Part shown: positions 7,291 through 13,938 of the stretch, piece after piece
Position numbering within the stretch: the stretch's first letter is position 1
Layout: every line of letters begins with the position of its first letter
DNA from: 2-02-FULL-43-13 sp043813805
Lineage (GTDB): Bacteria > Patescibacteriota > Minisyncoccia > Minisyncoccales > MHMH01
Length of the DNA stretch: 30,283 bases
Direction: 5' to 3'
Assembly: GCA_043813805.1 (NCBI GenBank)
Contig: JBDRKR010000007.1
Coordinates: 1 to 30,283, forward strand
The notes under the pieces: generated by a model
Told to the model about the DNA's origin: nothing
Databases searched by the model: none
The model's input: the letters and a program-made list of their open reading frames with translations, nothing else
Translations under genes and position numbers: made by a program

Positions 7291-7629
7291 CTATCTCTTA
7301 GATTTCGCTTCGAGCATGCCGACCCTTTTTTCAAGAATAACGAATTCTTCGCGGGAAACCTTCTGTTTTAGGTCGTTTTTGATGACCTCAAGATCAAGTT
7401 TGATTATTGCAATATCGTCTTTAACTTGACCAAGATCACCTTCAATTTTATTAAATCTTTGGTCATGTTCTTCCAGCTTTTCAGTATTAGTTGCCACTTG
7501 TTCAGAAACCATTTCTATCTTACTTTTAATATCTTCAGCCACGACATCAAAGTGCCGATTGGTTTCTTCAAACTTCTTATCAAAATCCTTTTTGTGTTCT
7601 TCTAAAATTGTTTTAATGTCTTCGGCCAT
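7291..7629 (-). CDS. Small coiled-coil protein, function unknown
   Basis: A 112-residue, highly charged protein with heptad-like spacing of Ile, Leu and Val along nearly its whole length (for example IKSKIEMVSEQVATNTEKLE and DIAIIKLDLEVIKNDLKQKV). No signal peptide or membrane segment is visible. It probably forms a soluble coiled-coil oligomer. Short proteins of this form occur widely and I do not recognise a function. It has a good promoter (TTGACA, 16 bp, TAAAAT) and its own terminator, so it seems to be a separate transcription unit between tRNA-Arg and the pilin gene. Confidence 0.7.
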   Translation of the reverse strand: MAEDIKTILEEHKKDFDKKFEETNRHFDVVAEDIKSKIEMVSEQVATNTEKLEEHDQRFNKIEGDLGQVKDDIAIIKLDLEVIKNDLKQKVSREEFVILEKRVGMLEAKSKR

Positions 7630-7641
7630 ATCTGTATCATT

Positions 7642-7669
7642 ATTTTATCAATTCAAGAAATCGTGTCAA
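7642..7669 (-). promoter_or_regulatory. Sigma-70-type promoter for the coiled-coil gene
   Basis: On the minus strand TTGACA (7664-7669) and TAAAAT (7642-7647) are separated by 16 bp. The -10 box ends 12 bp before the ATG at 7629, which implies a very short leader. Confidence 0.65.
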
Positions 7670-7679
7670 TAAAAGAAAG

Positions 7680-7751
7680 TGCCCCCGGCAAGAATCGAAC
7701 TCGCACCACTGGGTTCGAAGCCCAGTACTCTATCCATTAAGCTACGGGGGC
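7680..7751 (-). tRNA. tRNA-Arg (anticodon UCG)
   Basis: Acceptor GCCCCCG/CGGGGGC is perfectly paired. The D arm is GCTT-AATGGATA-GAGT, the anticodon stem CTGGG/CCCAG with loop CTTCGAA gives TCG, and the T arm GCGAG-TTCGATT-CTTGC is complete. Discriminator is A and no CCA is encoded. A promoter with an extended -10 lies about 50 bp upstream. Confidence 0.93.
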
Positions 7752-7800
7752 GAAATTAAAGTGTTAATTTCGCGGGCGCGCCGCCCTGGGATACGCTTGA

Positions 7801-7829
7801 ATTATATCAAAAAATTTGTCCTTCGACAA
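7801..7829 (-). promoter_or_regulatory. Extended -10 promoter for tRNA-Arg
   Basis: On the minus strand TGATATAAT gives a perfect -10 (7801-7806) with an extended TG. TTGTCG (7824-7829) lies 17 bp upstream as a partial -35. The -35 falls inside the GTCCT/AGGAC hairpin repeat at 7816-7840. Confidence 0.6.
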
Positions 7830-7847
7830 GCTCAGGACAACCCTGAG
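7816..7847. repeat. Overlapping hairpin repeat (TTGTCCT...AGGACAA and CTCAGG...CCTGAG)
   Basis: Two mutually exclusive hairpins share an arm: TTGTCCT (7816-7822) with AGGACAA (7834-7840), and CTCAGG (7831-7836) with CCTGAG (7842-7847). Sequence of the CTTCGACAAGCTCAGG kind recurs in many bacterial genomes as an intergenic palindrome (from memory, not checked). With the GCGAAATTAA stem-loop at 7750-7773, it fills the spacer between tRNA-Arg and cca. Confidence 0.5.
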
Positions 7848-7890
7848 TTTAATCGAACGGGTTGGAAAAAATCAAGTTTTAAGATAAGAT

Positions 7891-7963
7891 AATTTAAACG
7901 ACGGATGTTTGGATTTCCGATATCCCCCTTAATCTTGGGGGATATCGGAAATCGGCAAATCGG
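7891..7963 (-). repeat. Palindromic repeat family 1, copy A (before cca)
   Basis: A perfect 17-bp hairpin has arms GATTTCCGATATCCCCC (7912-7928) and its complement (7937-7953) around an 8-bp loop. The flanks (CCGATTTGCC on one side, ATCCGTCGTTTAAATT on the other, read on the minus strand) are shared with copies at 18258-18331 and 30152-30219. This copy is inverted relative to those two. It ends 3 bp before the cca ATG. Confidence 0.9.
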
Positions 7964-7966
7964 TTT

Positions 7967-9427
7967 ATGGAAATTCCTAAAGAAATAAAACTTATTATCA
8001 GCAAGTTGAAGAAGCAGGGCTTTGAAGCTTTTGTTGTGGGCGGGTGCGTACGCGATTTATTAAGCGGAGGTAACCCAAAAGATTGGGACGTGGCGACTTC
8101 AGCCAAGCCCGAAGAAATCCAGAAAGTTTTTCCCAAGAATTTCTACGAAAATAAGTTTCTGACCGTGACCGTGCAGACCGGGAGCAAGAGTTTAGAAACC
8201 AAAGAGGTGGAAATTACCACTTACAGATCAGAATCGAAGTACACGGATAAGCGCCATCCGGACGAGGTTAGGTTCGCTAAAAACATCCAGGAAGACCTGT
8301 CCCGCCGCGATTTTACCGTCAACGCCCTCGCCCTTGAGTTGTTGAAATCGGATTTCAACAAAACTATTGACCCGTTTAATGGCCGGCAAGACTTAAGTGA
8401 CAAGATTATCAGGGCGGTAGGCATAGCCCAAGACCGGTTTGCCGAAGACGCTCTAAGAATGATGAGGGCGATAAGATTCGCAACCACGCTTGATTTTACT
8501 ATCGAGGAGAAAACGGCCGTTGCGATTAAAAAGAACGCTTTACTGCTTAAGGCAATCTCTAAAGAAAGAGTCAGGGATGAATTGGCCAAAATTATTATGG
8601 CGGACAAAGCCGCCGAGGGCATTGAGATGCTGAGAGAATTGGGCCTTTTAAAACATATTATGCCTGAGCTTGAAGAGGGCTTTCAGGTAACGCAGAATAA
8701 GCATCATATTTATGAATGCTACGAGCACGCTCTTTTTTCCTTGAAATATGCCGCTAAAAAAGACTTTAATTTTCATGTCAGAATGGCCGCTTTACTGCAC
8801 GACATCGGCAAGCCCAAGTCAAAAAAAGGCGAGGGCTCAGATGCCACTTTTTACAATCATGAAGTGATCGGCGCCAGAATGGCCGCCCAGATTTTAAACC
8901 GTTTAAGATTTTCCCAGAAAGACGCTGAAAAAATCACGAAGCTCGTGAGATTCCACCTGTTTTATTATAACGTTGACGAGGTGACCGAAAGTTCGGTCAG
9001 GCGCTTGGTCAGACAGGTCGGGCAAGAAAGCATGGAAGAGTTATTGCAGGTGAGAATGTGCGACCGGATCGGTTCGGGGGTGCCCAAGGCCGAGCCTTAT
9101 AAATTACGGCATTTGAAATACGTCATTGATAAGGTGTCGCAAGGCCCTATTTCAGCTAAAATGCTTAAGGTGACGGGCAATGATGTCATGAAACAACTGA
9201 ACGTTCAGCCCGGGCCAAGAGTTGGACAAATACTTGATATTCTATTAAGCTATGTTCTAGAAGAGCCCAAGAATAATAAAAAAGATTTTTTGGAAAAAGA
9301 AATTGAGAAGCTCGGTAAGATGACCGAAAAAGCGCTGGCGGATTCGGCCGCCAAGGCCAAAAAAGAGCGCGAAAAAGTGGTGACGAAGCATGACGAAATG
9401 ACCAAGCAAAAATACTGGGTAAGTTAG
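7967..9427 (+). CDS. cca: CCA tRNA nucleotidyltransferase with HD domain
   Basis: Adds or repairs the 3' CCA of tRNAs. The 486-residue protein has the class II head motif GGCVRD (25-30), the DWD catalytic metal pair (D39, D41), RRDFTVNALAL, and the EDALRMMRAIRFA tRNA-binding neck. A C-terminal HD domain follows (H278-D279 in LLHDIGK), and the last 60 residues are a Lys/Glu-rich tail. No tRNA in this window encodes CCA, so this enzyme should be essential here. ATG at 7967 is the first in-frame start and fits the family N terminus. The palindromic repeat ends just before it, leaving no recognisable ribosome binding site. tRNA-Pro follows 22 bp downstream. Confidence 0.95.
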   Translation: MEIPKEIKLIISKLKKQGFEAFVVGGCVRDLLSGGNPKDWDVATSAKPEEIQKVFPKNFYENKFLTVTVQTGSKSLETKEVEITTYRSESKYTDKRHPDEVRFAKNIQEDLSRRDFTVNALALELLKSDFNKTIDPFNGRQDLSDKIIRAVGIAQDRFAEDALRMMRAIRFATTLDFTIEEKTAVAIKKNALLLKAISKERVRDELAKIIMADKAAEGIEMLRELGLLKHIMPELEEGFQVTQNKHHIYECYEHALFSLKYAAKKDFNFHVRMAALLHDIGKPKSKKGEGSDATFYNHEVIGARMAAQILNRLRFSQKDAEKITKLVRFHLFYYNVDEVTESSVRRLVRQVGQESMEELLQVRMCDRIGSGVPKAEPYKLRHLKYVIDKVSQGPISAKMLKVTGNDVMKQLNVQPGPRVGQILDILLSYVLEEPKNNKKDFLEKEIEKLGKMTEKALADSAAKAKKEREKVVTKHDEMTKQKYWVS

Positions 9428-9449
9428 CAAAGGGTTTCACGTGGATTAT

Positions 9450-9520
9450 CGGGGCGTAGTGTAACGGTAGCACGAGTCCTTCGGGAGGATTTAGTTCGAG
9501 TTCGAATCTCGACGCCCCGA
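9450..9520 (+). tRNA. tRNA-Pro (anticodon CGG)
   Basis: Acceptor CGGGGCG/CGCCCCG is perfect with discriminator A. The D stem is GTGT/GCAC, the anticodon stem AGTCC/GGATT with loop TTCGGGA gives CGG with G37, and the T arm is CGAG-TTCGAAT-CTCG. CCA is not encoded. Confidence 0.93.
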
Positions 9521-9542
9521 CAAATTTTCATCTAAATTTTTC

Positions 9543-9564
9543 AGCCATTTAAATTGGCTTTTTT
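9543..9564 (+). terminator. Terminator after cca/tRNA-Pro
   Basis: AGCCA (9543-9547) pairs with TGGCT (9555-9559) around an AT loop, followed at once by six T residues. It lies 22 bp after tRNA-Pro and before the repeat-protein gene. Confidence 0.65.
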
Positions 9565-9601
9565 CAGATACTCTGTTATTCTATAAATAGTAATCATTTT
9601 T

Positions 9602-11044
9602 ATGCAACAAGAAAAAGGGCAAATTGCAATTATTGTTTTTGGACTGGTTTTAATCGGCGCTTTGCTCGCCCTTAATTTTACCGGCGTATTGGGCGGGAAA
9701 AAAGACAGCTCAAAAAAAGAGCCGGCGGCTCAAGGCGAAGAGGCGCTTCCCATCGTTTCCTCAGTAGGCCCTCAGCGCAGCGGCCTGTACCCTACCGGCA
9801 CTTTGCCGTCAGGCACTAAAGAGACAATCATCAGCGTTTCGACCGATGTGGCGGCTTATTGTCGCTACGATAAAGACCCGGACACCGCCTATAATTCCAT
9901 GTCCGGCAGTTTTACTTACAATAAAGAAAAAACTTTTCACAGCATTAAAGTTACGGGTTTGGAAACCGGCACGAATTACACGTATTATATCCGTTGCCGC
10001 GATATGGATAGCGTGAAAAATATTGATGACGCTGTTGTCAGATTTAACGTTGGGTCTACGTCTTTGCCCGGCGGTTCTTCCGGCGGATCATCCGGCGGGT
10101 CGGTTGGGCTCAAGGAAATACCGCCCATAATCTCAAACCTCTACCCCACCGGCACTTTGCCGGCCGGCACTTCCGAAACCCAGCTAAGTGTTTCCACCAA
10201 TGAAGCGGCTTATTGCCGCTATTCCACTATTGCCGGGACAAGCTATAATTCCATGTCTAAAAGTTTTTCTTACGATAATGCTAAGCTCGCCCACACGGTA
10301 AACGTCGTCGGCCTGATCGATAATAAGATTTATGAATATTTTGTCCGTTGCCGAGATATGAACAGCAACGCGAATACCAGCGATGTCGTGATTAAATTCG
10401 GCGTGGGAGGAGTTTCTTATCTGCCCTCTTCTCCGCAAAATCAGGATATCACTCCGCCTTACCGTTATAAGGGATATCCGGACGATGATATGCCTTACAG
10501 CACGAAAAATGTCCAGATTACCCTGCAAACCGATGAAAAGGCCGTTTGCCGTTATGATACGGTTTCCGGCGTAAGCTACGGCCAGATGAAGATATTTGAC
10601 AGCACTAATAACCTTTTGCATTCAACCGAAGCCTCCGGCTTTAATGAGGGGGAGACTTATAAATATTATATCAAGTGCGCGGATGAGCGTAATAATATCA
10701 ATACCGACGATTATCTTATTTCATTCAAAGTGGAAGCTCCCGAAGACGTCGCGCCGCCGATTATCACCGTTCTTTACCCCTACGATGATTTATATTACGG
10801 CACAACCGAGGTTCAGCTTGGTATCCAGACGAATGAGTCAGCTTCCTGTAAATACGGTACCGAGCAGGGCGTTGCCTATAGTTCCATGAAAAAAAGCTTT
10901 ACTAAGCAAAGCGCCAATCTTCACACAGCCAAGGTAACCGGTCTGCAGAACGGTGTTGATTATTCGTTCTTTGTCCGTTGTAAGGACACGGCAGGCAATG
11001 CCAATACAGGCGATATTATGATTAATTTCAGGGTGACGCCCTAA
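9602..11044 (+). CDS. Membrane-anchored surface protein with four Cys-paired beta repeats
   Basis: A 480-residue protein with one N-terminal hydrophobic anchor (about 7-30), a short charged linker and four tandem repeats of 90-97 residues (about 61-150, 174-268, 283-377, 384-480). Each follows the pattern YP-x-T-x-LP-x-GT-x-ET, AxCRY, YxxM, HxxxVxGL, YxYFVRC, NxNTxDxxIxF. Each repeat has two cysteines at equivalent places (87/132, 205/250, 316/359, 416/460), consistent with a disulfide outside the membrane. A Gly/Ser-rich linker (157-167) separates repeats 1 and 2. The pattern is fibronectin-III-like. Most likely an adhesin or cell-envelope spacer; no catalytic motif is seen. Confidence 0.8.
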   Translation: MQQEKGQIAIIVFGLVLIGALLALNFTGVLGGKKDSSKKEPAAQGEEALPIVSSVGPQRSGLYPTGTLPSGTKETIISVSTDVAAYCRYDKDPDTAYNSMSGSFTYNKEKTFHSIKVTGLETGTNYTYYIRCRDMDSVKNIDDAVVRFNVGSTSLPGGSSGGSSGGSVGLKEIPPIISNLYPTGTLPAGTSETQLSVSTNEAAYCRYSTIAGTSYNSMSKSFSYDNAKLAHTVNVVGLIDNKIYEYFVRCRDMNSNANTSDVVIKFGVGGVSYLPSSPQNQDITPPYRYKGYPDDDMPYSTKNVQITLQTDEKAVCRYDTVSGVSYGQMKIFDSTNNLLHSTEASGFNEGETYKYYIKCADERNNINTDDYLISFKVEAPEDVAPPIITVLYPYDDLYYGTTEVQLGIQTNESASCKYGTEQGVAYSSMKKSFTKQSANLHTAKVTGLQNGVDYSFFVRCKDTAGNANTGDIMINFRVTP

Positions 11045-11046
11045 TT

Positions 11047-11072
11047 AATTGGACATTTTAATTGGACATTTT
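11047..11072 (+). repeat. Tandem duplication of a 13-bp unit
   Basis: AATTGGACATTTT occurs twice in direct succession (11047-11059, 11060-11072), followed by AATTATG, which holds the start codon of the next gene. It fills almost the whole spacer after the repeat-protein stop. Confidence 0.85.
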
Positions 11073-11076
11073 AATT

Positions 11077-11559
11077 ATGACTATGAAACAGAACCAACGA
11101 TTTCAGTACATCAGGACTATAGAATCCGGGATTAACAAACACTTATTTATCATCTGCGCAATTGTGACAATTGTCGTGATGGTGATGACGCTCATCGACT
11201 TTTTCACCCGGGGCAACCTTTTTACCGTTCAAATAGCGCCTTTTTATCTCGGCGTTTTGGTGATTTACTCCCTGCATAAAGAAATTGTCAGATGGTTGGG
11301 CGAAAGGCGGGTTGAAAGGCAGGGCGAGCTTTTTGTTTACGCCTGGATCGGCTTGACCACGGGGCTTTACGCCATCAATTTTGCGACCCGAAATTATTTC
11401 AGCATGACCGCCGAGGGATTATCTATTAATACCCTTCAAAGCACTATGGTGCTCGCTTTGGAAGTTTTGGCTATTTTTATCTTCACCAGATTTCTTAAAA
11501 TTTTAAAGATTTGCTTGACCAGAAAGCATTTTTTCAGAAAGATAAAAGACAACGATTAA
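11077..11559 (+). CDS. Small integral membrane protein, unknown
   Basis: About 160 residues with an amphipathic N-terminal stretch, then roughly four hydrophobic segments (LFIICAIVTIVVMVMTLIDF; VQIAPFYLGVLVIYSL; a weaker FVYAWIGLTTGLYAIN; STMVLALEVLAIFIFTRFL), and a basic cytoplasmic tail. I do not recognise the family. Two ATGs (11077 and 11083) are close together. A TTG at 11062 could extend the frame but lies in the tandem repeat, so 11077 was chosen. The next gene starts 6 bp after the stop with AAAGG between them, so the two are probably translated from one transcript. Confidence 0.65.
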   Translation: MTMKQNQRFQYIRTIESGINKHLFIICAIVTIVVMVMTLIDFFTRGNLFTVQIAPFYLGVLVIYSLHKEIVRWLGERRVERQGELFVYAWIGLTTGLYAINFATRNYFSMTAEGLSINTLQSTMVLALEVLAIFIFTRFLKILKICLTRKHFFRKIKDND

Positions 11560-11564
11560 AGGCC

Positions 11565-11867
11565 ATGAGAATTACTTTCCAGCTCCAAGAGAACATCCAA
11601 AGCACCATGCGGCGGTGCGGCTATTTTTTTGATAGGACCGAAAAAGACGAATTTTCGTTTATCAGAACGCTTGGCGCATCAAGATCGGGCTATCCAAGGT
11701 TTCATATTTATGTTAAAGTTGACGATGTTTCCCGTGAAGCCGTAATTAATTTGCACCTCGATCAAAAAAAGCCCATTTACGAAGGAGTCGCCGCCCATTC
11801 GGGCGAATACGACGGAGAATTGGTAGAAAGAGAGCTAGCAAGGATAAAACAAATACTGGGCCCGTAG
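11565..11867 (+). CDS. Conserved-looking small protein, unknown
   Basis: A 100-residue soluble protein with no signal peptide or membrane segment. It starts MRITFQLQENIQSTMRRCGY, and alternating hydrophobic residues (RFHIYVKVDD, AVINLHLDQ) suggest a small alpha/beta fold. The ATG at 11565 has AAAGG 3-4 bp upstream and lies just after the preceding stop; an upstream in-frame ATG at 11511 would overlap the previous gene by 49 bp and is less likely. The last ten bases, including the TAG stop, coincide with the 5' acceptor strand of the tRNA-like structure that starts at 11858. Function unknown. Confidence 0.65.
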   Translation: MRITFQLQENIQSTMRRCGYFFDRTEKDEFSFIRTLGASRSGYPRFHIYVKVDDVSREAVINLHLDQKKPIYEGVAAHSGEYDGELVERELARIKQILGP

Positions 11868-12091
11868 TAAACCGGTATTACGCAGCCCTCCTTCGTCCCG
11901 CTTAGCGGGACTACGAAGGGCAAAGCATTCGCACTGTGCCCTGCCGTAGCTAAATTTTTATGGGGACATCGTAAAACGGCATTATGCAGCATTCGCATTG
12001 CTGAGTTCCGGGTTCGATTCCCGGTGTCTCCACAAATAAAATTTAGCGTAGGCGGGTTGCTGAAGAAGGGGTTCGATTCCCCTCGGGTCCA
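11858..12091 (+). other. Split tRNA-like structure with a nested tRNA-Ala
   Basis: 5' half: GGGCCCG acceptor (11858-11864), TA, D arm GTAA-ACCGGTA-TTAC (11867-11881), and CAGC (11883-11886). 3' half: GCTG (12059-12062), T arm AGGGG-TTCGATT-CCCCT (12067-12083), acceptor CGGGTCC (12084-12090), discriminator A. The acceptor strands pair over 7 bp including G3-U70, and CAGC/GCTG form an anticodon stem. About 170 bp separates the halves and contains a hairpin (CCTTCGT...ACGAAGG, about 11890-11920), a stray GCATTCGCA, and a complete tRNA-Ala flanked by inverted GCTAAATTTTTAT (11949-11961) and ATAAAATTTAGC (12036-12047). It may be a disrupted tRNA or an intron-like insertion. Confidence 0.55.
11962..12032 (+). 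tRNA. tRNA-Ala (anticodon CGC)
   Basis: Acceptor GGGGACA/TGTCTCC includes G3-U70, the main alanine identity element. The anticodon stem CAGCA/TGCTG with loop TTCGCAT gives CGC. The T arm CCGGG-TTCGATT-CCCGG is perfect, the discriminator is A, and no CCA is encoded. The D arm is weakly paired. It is nested inside the split tRNA-like structure 11858-12091. Confidence 0.85.
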
Positions 12092-12124
12092 CAAGATATA
12101 AGTAATAACTGACATTTACTGAAA

Positions 12125-12155
12125 AAATAAGAGGCTCGATTTAATCAATCGAGCC
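12125..12155 (-). terminator. Terminator of the 12167-12499 gene
   Basis: A perfect 9-bp stem GGCTCGATT (12133-12141) / AATCGAGCC (12147-12155) has a 5-nt loop. On the minus strand it is followed by TCTTATTTTTT. It lies 11 bp after the stop of the minus-strand gene. Confidence 0.85.
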
Positions 12156-12166
12156 CTTAAGAGATG

Positions 12167-12499
12167 TTAACCCTTTTGGGGTACCCATTTCCCATCGCGC
12201 CAATATCCTTCTGGCGTCAACTGTTCACTTCCGTGCGCATCAATTTCAGCCATTATCTGGGCGTCTGATTTCACAACGGTTGCTTTTTGCCAATTACTCA
12301 CAGCTCGAGTGGTATGACACTTAGAGCAGTGGATGCCAGTTTGTCGGTCAGTCCTTCCTCCCCAGCCGTACCCTCCGAACGTCGGTCTACGGTAACGCCA
12401 ATGAAAGATTCGGCAGTACCATTGACTTCGAAAACGCCACGTTAGATTCCATAATCGGCGTAGACGGGCGATAGCCGAAACGTAAAACGCTTTAATCAT
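12167..12499 (-). CDS. Small basic protein with one CxxC, unknown
   Basis: A 110-residue protein, strongly basic and aromatic in its first half (many Arg, Trp, Tyr), with a single CSKC motif near residue 60 and an acidic middle. The C-terminal end is GYWRDGKWVPQKG. A strong AGGAGG site lies 7 bp before the ATG and a good terminator follows, so it is very likely a real gene despite its unfamiliar sequence. The single CxxC could be half of a zinc site completed by other residues or by dimerisation. Its composition differs from its neighbours and it stands alone on the minus strand, so recent acquisition is possible. I do not recognise the family. Confidence 0.65.
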   Translation of the reverse strand: MIKAFYVSAIARLRRLWNLTWRFRSQWYCRIFHWRYRRPTFGGYGWGGRTDRQTGIHCSKCHTTRAVSNWQKATVVKSDAQIMAEIDAHGSEQLTPEGYWRDGKWVPQKG

Positions 12500-12598
12500 T
12501 GAATGCCTCCTAAAGAGCAGAATCTACCTCTTTTCTTCTCATTTCGAGATTCTCTTGTCAAGTTGCTATAAAGAAGAACATTTTTCCTTCGATAGATT

Positions 12599-12685
12599 AA
12601 ATAATCAACTTACGATGTTGATTATTTCTCAATTTTCTCAATTACTGGATTTGTTGGATTTACGAAATCCAACATTTTAATCCAG
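12599..12685. repeat. Two palindromes in the 12500-12825 spacer
   Basis: First hairpin: AAATAATCAAC (12599-12609) / GTTGATTATTT (12617-12627), 11 bp perfect. Second: GTTGGATTT (12653-12661) / AAATCCAAC (12665-12673), with an outer stem CTGGATT (12645-12651) / AATCCAG (12679-12685). The core GGATTTACGAAATCC matches repeat family 2 at 15331-15385 and 30137-30235. Apart from these and the promoter elements, the 325-bp spacer shows nothing recognisable. Confidence 0.8.
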
Positions 12686-12754
12686 CATTTTAACATGTGG
12701 GGTGATAGAGGTCCGGCCTCTTTTATTTTGGTTTCCGGGATTTTTTGTTTTAAG

Positions 12755-12782
12755 TTGACTTTTTGTTCGCAACCTTTAAGAT
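12755..12782 (+). promoter_or_regulatory. Promoter for the dihydroorotase-like gene
   Basis: TTGACT (12755-12760) and TAAGAT (12777-12782) are separated by 16 bp. Transcription would start near 12789, upstream of AAGGAGG at 12813-12819 and the ATG at 12826. A CAACCTTT/AAAGGTTG stem-loop (12770-12793) overlaps the -10 region. Confidence 0.5.
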
Positions 12783-12825
12783 GAAAAAGGTTGTTCTTTG
12801 GAAGACGGTTTTAAGGAGGTTGGAA

Positions 12826-13794
12826 ATGCGACATTTGGAAATGCGACATATTGATCCGCATGTCCATTGCCGGGACGACAAAGAGGCTTATAAAGCGGAT
12901 ATTCGCGAGGTTTCAGAAAAGGCCCAAGCTCAGGGGATTGTCGCAATTTTGGATATTTGTCCTATTTTCTCGGAAGAAGACGCCAAAGCAAGGATAAGCT
13001 TAGCTGAAAGCAGGAACCCTGTGATTCCCTACTTCTTTTATATGGGGTTGACTGCAAATAAGGAACAGATTAAAGAAGCGGTCAGGATCGTGAAGGATTA
13101 TCCCCAGGTAGTGGGTTTGAAAATGCGGACGATTGATTCGCCTAATTTTCCCGGCGTTTCACGTGAGAAGGATCAATCTCAGGTCTATCAGATTTTAACC
13201 GAACTGGATTATAAGGGAGTTTTGATGGTGCATTGCGAGAAGCAAAGCAAGCTGAATCCGAAACTCTGGGATCCATTAAGGCCGTGGACTCATTCTTCAG
13301 CTCATCCGCCCGGAGCCGAATTTGCCTCAATCTGGGATCAAATATGGCAGGCCGAAGAAGTTGGTTTTAAAGGGCAGCTGCATATTGCCCATATTTCGTG
13401 TCCTGAATCGGTTAAACTAGTTGCGCGCGCTAAAAAAGTTATGGCAATCACGTGCGGGGTAACGCCGCATCATATTCTTTGGGATTCGGATCGCTTGAAA
13501 GGAGGAATGGGGCTTTTCAACAAGGTGGATCCGCCGTTAAGAAACATCGAAAAAGTTCTTGAATTAAGAAAGTGCCTGATAGCCGGCGAGATTGATTGGG
13601 TTGAATCGGATTATGCTCCTCACACGGTGCCGGAGAAACTGACCCCTCCTTATCTTTCGGGTATCGCCGCTTACGGTCTTTATCAGGTATTATTGGATTG
13701 GCTTAAACAGAAAGGGGTGACCGACGAAGAAGTGGCAAATTTAACATACTGGAATATCAAGAAGGTTTTCGGGGAAAAACTCGAAGCAATATAG
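12826..13794 (+). CDS. Dihydroorotase-like cyclic amidohydrolase
   Basis: A 323-residue amidohydrolase-superfamily enzyme, probably acting on dihydroorotate or another cyclic amide. Metal-site residues of the dihydroorotase family are visible: HxH at 12/14 (DPHVHCRDD), a Lys in GLKMR (K99) that could be carboxylated, H136 in MVHCE, H189 in HIAHIS, and D262 in ESDYAPHT. ATG at 12826 is chosen because AAGGAGG lies 6 bp upstream; a TTG at 12763 would place the promoter -10 inside the gene. No other pyrimidine-biosynthesis gene is nearby, so a salvage or unrelated cyclic substrate is possible. A strong terminator follows directly. Confidence 0.8.
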   Translation: MRHLEMRHIDPHVHCRDDKEAYKADIREVSEKAQAQGIVAILDICPIFSEEDAKARISLAESRNPVIPYFFYMGLTANKEQIKEAVRIVKDYPQVVGLKMRTIDSPNFPGVSREKDQSQVYQILTELDYKGVLMVHCEKQSKLNPKLWDPLRPWTHSSAHPPGAEFASIWDQIWQAEEVGFKGQLHIAHISCPESVKLVARAKKVMAITCGVTPHHILWDSDRLKGGMGLFNKVDPPLRNIEKVLELRKCLIAGEIDWVESDYAPHTVPEKLTPPYLSGIAAYGLYQVLLDWLKQKGVTDEEVANLTYWNIKKVFGEKLEAI

Positions 13795-13802
13795 AATAAA
13801 AC

Positions 13803-13834
13803 AAAAGGACGGAACAAATCCGTCCTTTTTTGTT
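13803..13834 (+). terminator. Intrinsic terminator of the dihydroorotase-like gene
   Basis: An 11-bp perfect stem AAAAGGACGGA (13803-13813) / TCCGTCCTTTT (13819-13829) with a 5-nt loop runs into a T-rich tract. It starts 9 bp after the stop codon. Confidence 0.92.
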
Positions 13835-13853
13835 TTGTTAATATTCCCAGGGC

Positions 13854-13881
13854 TTGACAGTTGTTTTAAAGATGCTAAACT
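13854..13881 (+). promoter_or_regulatory. Promoter of the nusA unit
   Basis: A perfect TTGACA (13854-13859), 16-bp spacer and TAAACT (13876-13881). The predicted start near 13888 leaves a leader of about 180 nt that includes a hairpin and the mini-element before the nusA ATG. Confidence 0.7.
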
Positions 13882-13911
13882 CAAATTAGATTAGGAAGTG
13901 AAGGAAACCTT

Positions 13912-13938
13912 TGTCCGTTGGAAAGCGGACATTTTATT
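13912..13938 (+). promoter_or_regulatory. Possible attenuator hairpin in the nusA leader
   Basis: TGTCCG (13912-13917) pairs with CGGACA (13926-13931) around an 8-nt loop, followed by TTTTATTT. It resembles a weak intrinsic terminator between the nusA promoter and the gene. Autoregulation of nusA is known in other bacteria; a role here is inference only. Confidence 0.35.

Noticed and set aside
11777..12115. Minus-strand frame of 112 codons across the tRNA cluster
   Set aside because: It is the translation of the antisense of tRNA-Ala, the split tRNA and hairpin sequence; no start signals and full overlap with RNA features.
12763..12825. TTG start extending the dihydroorotase-like protein
   Set aside because: It would cover the promoter -10 and the AAGGAGG site; the amidohydrolase HxH already lies close to the ATG at 12826.
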